DNA of 64,000 nucleotides from Sphingorhabdus rigui (GTDB taxonomy: Bacteria; Pseudomonadota; Alphaproteobacteria; Sphingomonadales; Sphingomonadaceae): positions 684,845 to 748,844 of the forward strand of contig NZ_JACIEA010000001.1 of NCBI RefSeq assembly GCF_014196595.1. The letters run 5' to 3'. This document shows positions 54,007 to 62,923 of this stretch, piece by piece. A program made the translations under genes and the position numbers. The notes below the pieces were generated by a model. The model was given only the letters and a program-made list of their open reading frames with translations, was not told where the DNA came from and did no database searches. Positions within the stretch are counted from its first letter, which is position 1, and each line of letters begins with the position of its first letter.

Positions 54007-56646
54007 TTAACCGAACGTGCGTTGCCACCAACCTGAACGTGGCGGGCCATCGTCGGTTCCACCAGCTTCGGTTGTTGATGTTACATCCTGTGCAACATCT
54101 TTGGCAGCTGCTTTCTTGCGCGGCGCCTTGGCTTTGGCCTTTGGTGCCTCCGCCGTTTCGTCGGCTACGGCTTCAGCTACCGGTGCTTTTGCACGGCTGC
54201 GTGGCTTTGCGGGTGCCTTCGCTTTGGCAGCAGGGGCTTCTTCGGCCGCGCTTGGGACTTCAGTTGCTTTCGCTTCCGATGCATCGGCTTCAACAACAAC
54301 TTTTTCAGCCTTTGGCTTCGCTCGGCTTGCGCGCTTTGGCTTTGCCGGTGCTTCGACAGGCGCTTCAGCAACTTCCGCTTCAGCTACAACTGGTGCTTCG
54401 GCTGTTGCCTCGCCTACAGCCGTTTCACGGTCGCGATCACGGCCTCTGCCGCCACGACGACCACGACGGGCCTTTGGCTTGGTTTCGCCTTCGACGTCGC
54501 CGTCCGCCTGGACTGTTTCAGCGTTGCTTTCGCCTTCTGGACGATCTGCAGCGTCGTTTTCACCAGCAACAGCATCTTCGCCTTCCGGACGGCCATCGCG
54601 ATCACGGCCCTTGCCACCACGACGTCCACGACGACGTTTACGCTTGCGGCCTTCACCACCTTCGCCTTCTTCGCGTGGACGCTCTTCACGCGCACGGCGT
54701 GGTTCGCGCTCAACCTCTTCCGCTTCGACTTCATCGTCGAAATCGTCGATTTCGTCTTCGATATCATCTTCTTCGATGTCGATAATCGGTGGCAACGTGG
54801 CTGGGCGCTCTGGACGTGGTCCTGAGCTTGATACGGCAAGCTTTGCACCCTCGGTTTCGCCATTGGGCACAATCAACACGCGGACGTGATAGCGCTCTTC
54901 AATCGCGGCCAGTTCGGCACGCTTGTTGTTGAGGCAGTAGATTGTGGCTTCCTGGCTCGCCTGCAGAACGATCTGGCTGCCATGACCCTTGGCTGCTTCA
55001 TCTTCGATGAGGCGCAGGGCTGACAACGCAGCAGACGATGCCGTGCGGACAAGGCCAGTGCCTTCACAATGCGGACATTCGCGGGTGGACGCTTCGAGCA
55101 CGCCGGTACGCAAACGCTGACGGCTCATTTCCATCAAGCCAAAGCTGGAAATACGGCCAACCTGAATACGGGCCCGGTCGTGTTTCAATGCTTCCTTCAT
55201 CGCGCGCTCGACTTTGCGGGCGTTCGAATGATGCTCCATGTCGATGAAGTCGATGACGACAAGGCCAGCCATGTCGCGCAGGCGCAATTGACGGGCAATC
55301 TCGCGTGCAGCTTCCAAATTGGTGGAAAGCGCGGTTTGCTCAATGCCATGTTCTTTGGTTGAACGGCCTGAGTTGATGTCGATCGATACCAATGCTTCGG
55401 TCGGGTTGATGACGATATAGCCACCTGACTTCAACTGCACGATGGGCTGATACATTGCGTTCAGCTGGTCTTCGACATGGTAACGCTGGAACAGCGGAAC
55501 CGGGTCTGCATAATGCTGCACGCGTTTCGCGTGGCTTGGCATCAGCAGCTTCATGAAGTCCTTGGCGGCTTTATATCCGTCAGGCCCCTCGACGAAGACT
55601 TCGTCAATGTCCTTATTGTATATGTCACGGATGGCACGCTTGATGAGGTCGCTGTCGGTGTGGATCAGCATCGGTGCTGCACCACCAAGCGTACGCTCAC
55701 GAATTTCGTCCCAAAGGCGGGCGAGATAATCAAAGTCGCGCTTGATTTCAGGCTTCGTGCGGGCAAGACCAGCGGTGCGGATGATGCACCCCATGGTGGA
55801 TGGCAACGTCAGGTCCGAAATAATCGACTTCAAACGCTTACGGTCAGCCGCGCTGTGGATTTTACGGCTAATGCCGCCGCCATGCGACGTATTTGGCATC
55901 AGAACGCAATAACGGCCGGCAAGGCTGAGATAGGTGGTAAGAGCAGCGCCCTTGTTGCCGCGCTCTTCCTTCACAACCTGAACCAGCAAAACCTGACGGC
56001 GATGAATGACGTCCTGAATTTTGTAGCGGCGACGCAGGTTCATGCGCTTTGCACGGACTTCGTCGCTGGCCTTTGGTGCGCGGGTTTCGCCATTGCGTCC
56101 ACCACGTCCACGGCGACGGCGGTTGTTACGGCCATTTTCGCCGCGTTCGCCTTCGCCTTCGTCTGACGCATCGTCGCCATTGCTGCCAAGGTCGGGCTCT
56201 TCGCCCTCGGTCATGTCGATGGTGTCGACGCTGTCGTCGCTATCGACTTCAATTAAGTCAGTGACGTCGTCTTCGCGCTCTGCAGAACCCTGCATAATGT
56301 CCGAAGGCTCGTCGCTTTCTTCCTCTTCCTGCTCACGCAGCGCCGCTTCTTCAGCGGCGGCTTCGGCTTCTTCAGCCAACAAACGCTCGCGGTCTTCGCG
56401 CGGAATTTGGTAATAATCAGGGTGGATTTCGGCAAACGCCAAAAAGCCGTGGCGGTTGCCACCATAGTCTACGAACGCCGCCTGAAGCGAAGGTTCAACT
56501 CTTGTTACTTTTGCGAGGTAGATATTGCCTTTGAGCTGCTTGTGCTCGGCCGATTCAAAATCGAATTCCTCAATCTGGTTTCCTGTGACGACGGCGACCC
56601 GGGTTTCCTCCCGGTGCCGCGCATCGATTAGCATACGCGTTGTCAT
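54007..56646 (-). CDS. rne: Ribonuclease E/G
   Basis: An 879-residue endoribonuclease. Motifs of the catalytic core are present: MTTRMLIDARHREETRVAVV at the start, an S1 domain, RTAGLARTKPEIKRDFDYL, FIDMEHHSNARKVE, and the zinc-binding ECPHCEGTGLV. The S1 domain carries a long insert of about 120 residues, acidic then Arg-rich. The C-terminal third is Ala/Lys/Arg/Glu-rich, the disordered scaffold that binds degradosome partners and RNA. Start 56646 has GGAG eight bases upstream. RNase E controls mRNA turnover and rRNA and tRNA processing. Confidence 0.95.
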   Translation of the reverse strand: MTTRMLIDARHREETRVAVVTGNQIEEFDFESAEHKQLKGNIYLAKVTRVEPSLQAAFVDYGGNRHGFLAFAEIHPDYYQIPREDRERLLAEEAEAAAEEAALREQEEEESDEPSDIMQGSAEREDDVTDLIEVDSDDSVDTIDMTEGEEPDLGSNGDDASDEGEGERGENGRNNRRRRGRGGRNGETRAPKASDEVRAKRMNLRRRYKIQDVIHRRQVLLVQVVKEERGNKGAALTTYLSLAGRYCVLMPNTSHGGGISRKIHSAADRKRLKSIISDLTLPSTMGCIIRTAGLARTKPEIKRDFDYLARLWDEIRERTLGGAAPMLIHTDSDLIKRAIRDIYNKDIDEVFVEGPDGYKAAKDFMKLLMPSHAKRVQHYADPVPLFQRYHVEDQLNAMYQPIVQLKSGGYIVINPTEALVSIDINSGRSTKEHGIEQTALSTNLEAAREIARQLRLRDMAGLVVIDFIDMEHHSNARKVERAMKEALKHDRARIQVGRISSFGLMEMSRQRLRTGVLEASTRECPHCEGTGLVRTASSAALSALRLIEDEAAKGHGSQIVLQASQEATIYCLNNKRAELAAIEERYHVRVLIVPNGETEGAKLAVSSSGPRPERPATLPPIIDIEEDDIEDEIDDFDDEVEAEEVEREPRRAREERPREEGEGGEGRKRKRRRGRRGGKGRDRDGRPEGEDAVAGENDAADRPEGESNAETVQADGDVEGETKPKARRGRRGGRGRDRDRETAVGEATAEAPVVAEAEVAEAPVEAPAKPKRASRAKPKAEKVVVEADASEAKATEVPSAAEEAPAAKAKAPAKPRSRAKAPVAEAVADETAEAPKAKAKAPRKKAAAKDVAQDVTSTTEAGGTDDGPPRSGWWQRTFG

Positions 56647-57129
56647 TGATATTACTCCAGCGAGCATGGCGCCCGGTTGTCAGCCAAAGGCCGCTCGCTT
56701 TATTGTTGATGCATTGCCAGACCGAACGCACAGCGTTCCTGTCGGCAAAGCGATATGGTGGGAATGTAAGAATTGCGTCTGCTGCTTGTGCATGGCGGGC
56801 GTGTATCGCGCGCGCTTGATTTCCAGCCCATGCGCCAGTCCCTGTGCGGGCGGCGTTGGTGGAAATATCATGCCTCATGCAGCGTCAACCTGTTAATGTG
56901 CCGAGCGGAAAAGAACCGAAGGCGGATTGGCGGGAAGATCAGATGAAATTCCCTGTAGCTATTCGCTAGCACTCCAGCAGGTTGTCGGCAAGGGCATCGC
57001 GCGAAATAGCTTGCTATTATGGATGGAAAAGCGGGTTTTTAGCCTTAATGCGCCATTAACCCCTTCTGGACACCAGCGTTTACGCGCCCGCGGCTTACAA
57101 TCCACTAATCAGGTAGGCGGAGCTGGGGC
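56647..57129. promoter_or_regulatory. Divergent leader region between rne and the amidase gene
   Basis: About 480 bases without a convincing gene. The part next to rne probably encodes its long 5' untranslated leader, which in other bacteria allows RNase E to control its own mRNA. The part next to the amidase contains the CtrA site at 57045-57060. Short open frames here show no coding character that I trust. Confidence 0.5.
57045..57060 (+). promoter_or_regulatory. CtrA-binding site
   Basis: TTAATGCGCCATTAAC, an exact match to the CtrA consensus TTAA-N7-TTAAC. It lies 70 bases upstream of the amidase GTG, a usual place for a CtrA-controlled promoter. Confidence 0.75.
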
Positions 57130-58104
57130 GTGGACGAAAAAATTTTCTGGACGAAGACAACGGCTCGAACCCATAAGCACTATATGTTCGCTGCTGCGCT
57201 TTTCGCCGCCTTACCGGTTTTCGCGTCACCCGCGATTGGCGCAGCCATTGAGCACATTTCGGTGCAGGGGGCAGTAGGGCATCGAAAAACCCAAATCCTG
57301 CGGCCATTGGCATTTCGTTCTGAGCCACCACAGCGGCGCTATGAAGTTACCGCACCCATTCGCACCAACGTCGGCAAAGGCTTGCCGAAAATAAGCGGCC
57401 CTGCGGATGCAAGCTTACCACTTGTTGTCATTGACGCAGGGCATGGGGGGCATGACCCGGGCGCGATCAGTCCACATGGTGGGCAGCGGGAAAAAGAGGT
57501 CACATTGGCGATTGCCAAGGCGGTGCGTGATGAAATGCTCAAAAGCGGCCGTGTCCGCGTCGCGTTAACGCGGGACGCCGATAAATTTATCGTGCTGCAG
57601 GACAGGTACCAGATCGCACGCAAGCTGAATGCCGACCTGTTCATTTCTATTCACGCGGACAGCGCCGAAAATCCGCAAGCCCGCGGCGGCACCGTCTATA
57701 CGCTGTCCGAAATTGCGTCCGATCGCGAGGCACAACGGCTTGCTGCACGTGAAAACAAGGCGAACATCCTCAATGGCGTTAATCTGGGCGGCGCTGATGC
57801 CAATGTATCGTCAATCCTCATCGACCTGACGCAGCGCGAAACCATGAATGTGTCTGCCGATTTCGCAAAGCTGTTGCTGCGTGAGGCAACGCCAAACATG
57901 CGTATACGTGGAAATTCGCACCGCTTTGCGTCGTTTATTGTGCTCAATGCACCAGATACGCCGTCGGTTTTGTTCGAAACAGGTTATCTGAGCAATGCAT
58001 CCGATGTCAGCTTTTTGGCATCATCAACCGGACGTCAAAAAGTTGCCCGGGCAGTGGCAAATGCCATTCAGGTCCACTTTGCACGCAGGATCGCGACCCG
58101 ATAA
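57130..58104 (+). CDS. N-acetylmuramoyl-L-alanine amidase
   Basis: A 324-residue exported cell-wall hydrolase of the AmiC/Amidase_3 type. The zinc ligands are in VIDAGHGGHDPGA, REKEVTL and SIHADSAE, with the catalytic Glu in LFETGYLSN. The signal peptide lies within residues 18-38 (MFAAALFAALPVFA), so a shorter start at ATG 57184 is possible; GTG 57130 has GGAGCTGGGG before it. The enzyme cuts the bond between muramic acid and the stem peptide and acts in daughter-cell separation. The CtrA site upstream suggests cell-cycle control. PBP1a is encoded 82 bases downstream. Confidence 0.9.
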   Translation: MDEKIFWTKTTARTHKHYMFAAALFAALPVFASPAIGAAIEHISVQGAVGHRKTQILRPLAFRSEPPQRRYEVTAPIRTNVGKGLPKISGPADASLPLVVIDAGHGGHDPGAISPHGGQREKEVTLAIAKAVRDEMLKSGRVRVALTRDADKFIVLQDRYQIARKLNADLFISIHADSAENPQARGGTVYTLSEIASDREAQRLAARENKANILNGVNLGGADANVSSILIDLTQRETMNVSADFAKLLLREATPNMRIRGNSHRFASFIVLNAPDTPSVLFETGYLSNASDVSFLASSTGRQKVARAVANAIQVHFARRIATR

Positions 58105-58186
58105 CCTGCCAGTGCGGTAAAAATCGTGTCATGATGCAGAACAAGATTCTGGACCTGTCCGGCAAATCGGCTAGAGAGGGCCGATA

Positions 58187-60703
58187 ATGGATAACTCGTC
58201 TCCGACCACTGAAGAGCCAACTGCGATCAGTTACAGACTGAAACGCGAAGCCGAAGGTTTTATCGGCAAGTGGCAGGTCTGGTGGCAAAGCAAACGGTTT
58301 CGGCGCGCGACCTACGGGGTGGGCGCGTTTGTTCTGTTTCTCATGCTCTTTTGGGTGCTTTTTGCGCGCAATCTTCCCGATGCCGAAGCGCTGATCGAAT
58401 ATGAATCGCCGCTGCCAACGGTGGTGCGCGACGTTAACGGCGAACCATTTCACAGCTACGCGCGCGAACGCCGCGTTCAGCTGGAATATGCTGACTTCCC
58501 CAAATTACTGGTCCGGGCCTATCTGGCCGCGGAAGATAAGACATTCTTCAGCCATGGCGGTATTGATTATCCCGGTATCGTTTCGGCGATTTTTGACAAT
58601 ATCTTCAGCAGCAAGCGCTCGCGCGGTGCGTCGACCATCACGCAACAGGTCGCCAAAAACCTGTTGCTGACGAACGAGTATAGTTACACCCGTAAGGTCA
58701 AAGAAGCGATTTTGGCCAAGCGCATTGAAAGTGCGCTGACCAAGCAGCAGATCCTGTCGCTGTACCTCAACGAAATTGCGCTCGGTCGGCAGGCGTTTGG
58801 CGTGGAAGCCGCAGCGCAGGCCTATTTCGCCAAAAGCGTGGATCAGCTTCAGCTGCATGAAATGGCCTTTCTCGCGATCTTGCCCAAGGCACCAGAACGT
58901 TATGGTCGCGCAAAGAATGCGAAGCTTGCCATTGCCCGACGCAACTGGGTGCTGGGCGAAATGCGCAAGAATGAATGGATCACCGACGCACAATTAGCTT
59001 CTGCCCGTGCCAAACCCCTTGGCCTGGTTGCACAGCGCGGTACCGGATATAAAAATGTCGGCGGATATTTCGCGGAAGAAGTGCGCCGCCAACTGATTGA
59101 GCGCTTTGGTGAAACCGATGCCGACGGACCCTATAGCGTCTATTCGGGCGGTCTTTGGGTACGTTCATCGATGAACGCCGATTATCAGATACTCGCGACC
59201 CAGGCACTGCGCGACGGTTTGCTGCGCTATAACGCCGGCAAAGCGTGGAAAGCCAATATGGGCACGATCGACGTGTCGGACGACAAATGGGCGTCACGAT
59301 TTGCAGCGACCAATATTGCCATTGATTACGCCAATTGGCGCGCTGGTGTGGCTTTGGGCAAAGGCAAAGTGGGTTTTGCCGATGGCAGCATTGCGCAGTT
59401 AGATGGCGCGCCATCCGCGATGAAAGCTGGCGATGTTATTGCTGTCGCACCCAATGGTACGAATAGCTACGCGGTGCGCAGCGTTCCAGAAGTCGGCGGC
59501 GGCATGGTGGTGCAAAACCCAATGAATGGCCGCGTTTTGGCGATCCAAGGCGGTTTTGATAACCGCATTTCCAGCTTCAATCGCGCAACACAGGCGCAAC
59601 GTCAGCCAGGTTCGACGATCAAGCCATTCGTCTATGCGACGGCGCTGGATAACGGCATGACGCCGACATCGATCATCGTCGATGGGCCATATTGCGTGTG
59701 GCAAGGGGCATCGCTTGGCCAAAAATGCTTCCGAAACTTCACCGGTAATGGCGCAGGGCCGCAAACAATGCGTTGGGGGTTGGAGCAATCGCGCAACCTG
59801 ATGACGGTGCGTGCGGCGGCGGAATCGGGTATGGACAATGTGACCGATACCTTCCGCGCTATGGGCATCGGCGATTATCCGGAATATCTTTCTTATGCCT
59901 TGGGCGCGGGTGACACGACCGTGCTGAAGATGGTCAATGCCTATTCGATGCTGGTCAATCACGGCCGCGAATTGAAACCGACGCTCATCGATTTCGCGCA
60001 GAACCGTAAAGGTAAAGTCATTTTCCCTGCCAAGTGGAAACCGTGCAAGGGCTGCCTTGCCAAGGATTGGGACGGCAAGCCAATGCCGCGCTTCGCTGCC
60101 GCGGGTAAACAGGTCATGGACCCAATTACCGCTTATCAAGTCGTCCACATGCTTGAAGGCGTCATTGAACGCGGCACGGCGGTCACATTGCGCGAACTGG
60201 ATCGCCCGTTGTTTGGGAAGACCGGCACGACAACCGGTCCCACCAACGTATGGTTCATTGGCGGATCGCCACATCTGGTTGCAGGGCTCTATTTGGGCTT
60301 TGATCAACCGCGGAATATGGGTGGCTATGCGCAGGGTAGTTCACTTGCGGCCCCCATCTTCAAACAATTCGCGCGGTCCGCGATGGCCGGCATGCCAAAG
60401 ACACCGTTTATCGCGCCCGCGGGAACCCGGTTGGTGCGTATCGATCGCAAGACCGGCAAGCGCGTCTATGGCGCTTGGCCGGGCAGAGACCCCATGAGCG
60501 CGGTGATTTGGGAAGCATTCAAGGCTGAGACCGAACCGAAACGCTCCATTCGCCAAGAGGAGCTAGCTGCGCGCGAAGACAAGCCCAAGGAAGCATCCGA
60601 GGTGCAGTCCAATAGCGCAACGCGATCGTCGGCATCGGCGAGCACCAGCGTCGGGACAAAACGCGATCAGGAGTTTATCCAGCAAGAGGGCGGAATATAC
60701 TGA
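58187..60703 (+). CDS. mrcA: Penicillin-binding protein 1A
   Basis: An 838-residue bifunctional peptidoglycan synthase. After a cytoplasmic tail and membrane helix (residues 43-64), the glycosyltransferase domain shows AAEDKTFFSHGGID and RGASTITQQVAKNLLL. The transpeptidase domain has Ser476 in QPGSTIKPF, SRN in EQSRNLM and KTG in FGKTGTTTGPTN. The C-terminal 60 residues are charged and low-complexity. It lies behind the amidase gene, with GAGAGGG ahead of its ATG, and the two may share the CtrA-linked promoter, joining wall synthesis with wall cleavage. Confidence 0.95.
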   Translation: MDNSSPTTEEPTAISYRLKREAEGFIGKWQVWWQSKRFRRATYGVGAFVLFLMLFWVLFARNLPDAEALIEYESPLPTVVRDVNGEPFHSYARERRVQLEYADFPKLLVRAYLAAEDKTFFSHGGIDYPGIVSAIFDNIFSSKRSRGASTITQQVAKNLLLTNEYSYTRKVKEAILAKRIESALTKQQILSLYLNEIALGRQAFGVEAAAQAYFAKSVDQLQLHEMAFLAILPKAPERYGRAKNAKLAIARRNWVLGEMRKNEWITDAQLASARAKPLGLVAQRGTGYKNVGGYFAEEVRRQLIERFGETDADGPYSVYSGGLWVRSSMNADYQILATQALRDGLLRYNAGKAWKANMGTIDVSDDKWASRFAATNIAIDYANWRAGVALGKGKVGFADGSIAQLDGAPSAMKAGDVIAVAPNGTNSYAVRSVPEVGGGMVVQNPMNGRVLAIQGGFDNRISSFNRATQAQRQPGSTIKPFVYATALDNGMTPTSIIVDGPYCVWQGASLGQKCFRNFTGNGAGPQTMRWGLEQSRNLMTVRAAAESGMDNVTDTFRAMGIGDYPEYLSYALGAGDTTVLKMVNAYSMLVNHGRELKPTLIDFAQNRKGKVIFPAKWKPCKGCLAKDWDGKPMPRFAAAGKQVMDPITAYQVVHMLEGVIERGTAVTLRELDRPLFGKTGTTTGPTNVWFIGGSPHLVAGLYLGFDQPRNMGGYAQGSSLAAPIFKQFARSAMAGMPKTPFIAPAGTRLVRIDRKTGKRVYGAWPGRDPMSAVIWEAFKAETEPKRSIRQEELAAREDKPKEASEVQSNSATRSSASASTSVGTKRDQEFIQQEGGIY

Positions 60704-60852
60704 TTATTCGGCTGATGTAGGGCGCGTCGTCCTAAATTGGGGCCCTCATGTTGGTAGGTGTAACCACGTTTGCGCAATTAGCTGGCTTTGACTTCGCGGG
60801 CGTTTCGGTTAAAGGCCGCGCCTGACATTTTTCATTCCCTTGGAGTTTCCCC

Positions 60853-61980
60853 ATGCGCGCCGACGCAGAAGGCTATGTTGCCCGCATTGATGCTGCCCTT
60901 AACCTGGTCAAGATGTCGCTTGATTGGGACCGCGCATTGCGCCGCCTTGATGAGTTGAACGCAAAGGTGGAAGACCCGACCCTGTGGGACAATCCCAAGG
61001 CCGCTGAAGAGGTTATGCGCGAGCGCCGCCGCCTTGATGCCGCCATCAGCACCGTGCGCGAAATTGATGCCGACAAGAGCGGAACGGTCGAACTGATTGA
61101 GCTTGCCGAAATGGAAGGCGATGCAGAGCTTGGCGACGAAGGTGCGGCCGCGCTTAAGGCGTTGGCGGATCGTGCGGACAAGGACAAGGTCATGGCGCTG
61201 CTGTCGGGCGAAGCCGATGGCAATGATACCTTTATCGAAATTCACGCTGGCGCAGGCGGCACGGAAAGCCAGGATTGGGCCGAAATGCTACAGCGCATGT
61301 ATTATCGCTGGGCCGAGCAGCGCGGTTATAAAGTCGAAATGGTGGATTATCAGGCGGGTGATCAGGCGGGCATCAAGTCGGCGACGTTGCTGGTCAAAGG
61401 CGAAAATGCCTATGGCTATGCCAAGACCGAAAGCGGCGTCCATCGCCTCGTCCGCATCTCGCCTTATGACAGCGCCGCCAAGCGCCACACCAGCTTCTCC
61501 AGCGTTTGGGTCTATCCTGTCATTGATGACAATATCGACATTGAAATCAACGAAGGCGATTTGAAGATCGACACCTACCGCGCATCAGGCGCAGGTGGGC
61601 AGCACGTTAATACGACCGACTCCGCCGTGCGTATCACCCACAAACCGTCCGGCATCGTCGTGGCCAGCCAAAATGACCGCAGCCAGCACAAGAACCGCGC
61701 CACCGCGATGGGCATGTTGAAGGCGCGCTTGTACGAAGCCGAACTTCGCAAACGTGAAGAAGTCGCATCGGGCGAATATGCGGCAAAGACCGAAATCGGC
61801 TGGGGCCACCAAATCCGTTCTTATGTGCTGCAGCCCTATCAGATGGTGAAAGACCTGCGCACGGGCGTGACGTCGCCAACACCCAGCGATGTGCTGGACG
61901 GTGACCTCGACAATTTCATCGCCGCAGCATTGGCCCAGCGCGTGACAGGCGAGGCTGTTTCCGTTGACGATGTTGATTGA
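60853..61980 (+). CDS. prfB: Peptide chain release factor 2
   Basis: A 375-residue factor that ends translation at UAA and UGA. The peptidyl-tRNA hydrolysis motif GAGGQHVNTTDSAVR is intact. The stop-reading loop shows SPY (RISPYDSAAKRHTSF) where E. coli has SPF. The gene is read in one open frame from ATG 60853, so it lacks the programmed frameshift of E. coli prfB. GGAG lies eight bases before the start. Upstream is the PBP1a gene with 149 bases between. Confidence 0.95.
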   Translation: MRADAEGYVARIDAALNLVKMSLDWDRALRRLDELNAKVEDPTLWDNPKAAEEVMRERRRLDAAISTVREIDADKSGTVELIELAEMEGDAELGDEGAAALKALADRADKDKVMALLSGEADGNDTFIEIHAGAGGTESQDWAEMLQRMYYRWAEQRGYKVEMVDYQAGDQAGIKSATLLVKGENAYGYAKTESGVHRLVRISPYDSAAKRHTSFSSVWVYPVIDDNIDIEINEGDLKIDTYRASGAGGQHVNTTDSAVRITHKPSGIVVASQNDRSQHKNRATAMGMLKARLYEAELRKREEVASGEYAAKTEIGWGHQIRSYVLQPYQMVKDLRTGVTSPTPSDVLDGDLDNFIAAALAQRVTGEAVSVDDVD

Positions 61981-61983
61981 CGC

Positions 61984-62766
61984 TTAATCGCCCGGAGACG
62001 CTGAAGACCCTGCCAATAGGCCGCCGTCCAGATGCACTTCGCTTCCGGTCATATAGGTGGCGTCATCCGATGCCAGCATCAGGGCAATTGCCGCGACTTC
62101 TTCGACCGTGCCGAACCGCTTGAGCGGTGTGTCTGCGACCATTGCGGCCATGCGCGCCGCACGATCTGGTCCATCGCCAATTAACGCTTCCCACATCGGT
62201 GTCATGATCGCGGCGGGATGGATGGAATTGCAGCGAATCTTCAACCCTTGCCCCGCGCAATATAGCGCCACGGATTTGGTGTGGTTTCGGATCGCGGCTT
62301 TGGACGAAGCGTAGGCCGCAGCACCGGGAATACCCACCAAGCCAGAGCGCGAGGACATGTTGATGATGGAGCCCGCTTTCTTGGCGCGCATCGCCTTGAT
62401 CGCATAGCGGCAGCCCAAGAACGTTCCGTCCAGATTGATGGCGTGGACGCGGTGCCATTCGGCCAGCGTGGCGTTTTCAGGGTCATGCGGGCCGGGGCTG
62501 TCTTCGAACCCGGTTATACCGGCATTATTCACGACGATGTCGATGCCTGGCTGCTGTTTGGCCAAATTGTTCCAATCCTCTTCGGACGAGACATCAAGCG
62601 CAACGAAAGTGCCGCCGATTTCTGATGCGACGCGCGTACCGTTTTCGGCATCAACGTCGCCGATGACGACCATCGCACCTTCTTTCGCGAAGCAGCGGGC
62701 AATCGCCTCGCCAATCCCGCGGGCACCGCCAGTCACGAGCGCGGATTTATTCTGTAATTTCGGCAT
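61984..62766 (-). CDS. Short-chain dehydrogenase/reductase
   Basis: A 260-residue SDR of the classical type. The nucleotide-binding motif [12 protein letters not shown], the NNAG motif, the catalytic Ser in MSSRSGL and Tyr-x-x-x-Lys in AYASSKAA are all present. DVDAEN at the end of the second strand points to NAD as cofactor. It would oxidise or reduce an alcohol/ketone substrate that cannot be named by eye. It converges on prfB (three bases between stops) and is divergent from acs. Confidence 0.9.
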   Translation of the reverse strand: MPKLQNKSALVTGGARGIGEAIARCFAKEGAMVVIGDVDAENGTRVASEIGGTFVALDVSSEEDWNNLAKQQPGIDIVVNNAGITGFEDSPGPHDPENATLAEWHRVHAINLDGTFLGCRYAIKAMRAKKAGSIINMSSRSGLVGIPGAAAYASSKAAIRNHTKSVALYCAGQGLKIRCNSIHPAAIMTPMWEALIGDGPDRAARMAAMVADTPLKRFGTVEEVAAIALMLASDDATYMTGSEVHLDGGLLAGSSASPGD

Positions 62767-62923
62767 GTGCGTTTCCTGTATTCAAAGGATATTTGACCAC
62801 CGCAACGCTGTGCGGCGGCTATCTGAGCCGTGTGAAGAGCGTTTGCACTCTTTAGCCTTGAATCACTGGACCTACTCCACTTAAGCAGGCCATAAAGATT
62901 AACACGGTTACGGGAGAGAGCAA

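Noticed and set aside
54017-54889. Long Ser/Arg/Ala-rich open frame on the plus strand opposite the end of rne
   Set aside because: It is the reverse-strand shadow of the low-complexity RNase E tail, with no start site or domain.
56570-56878. 102-residue open frame in the rne leader
   Set aside because: No ribosome site or recognisable domain, and it overlaps the rne start; more likely untranslated leader.
60853-60960. Possible programmed frameshift at the start of prfB
   Set aside because: The gene is open from the ATG through the expected site without a stop, so no frameshift is needed.
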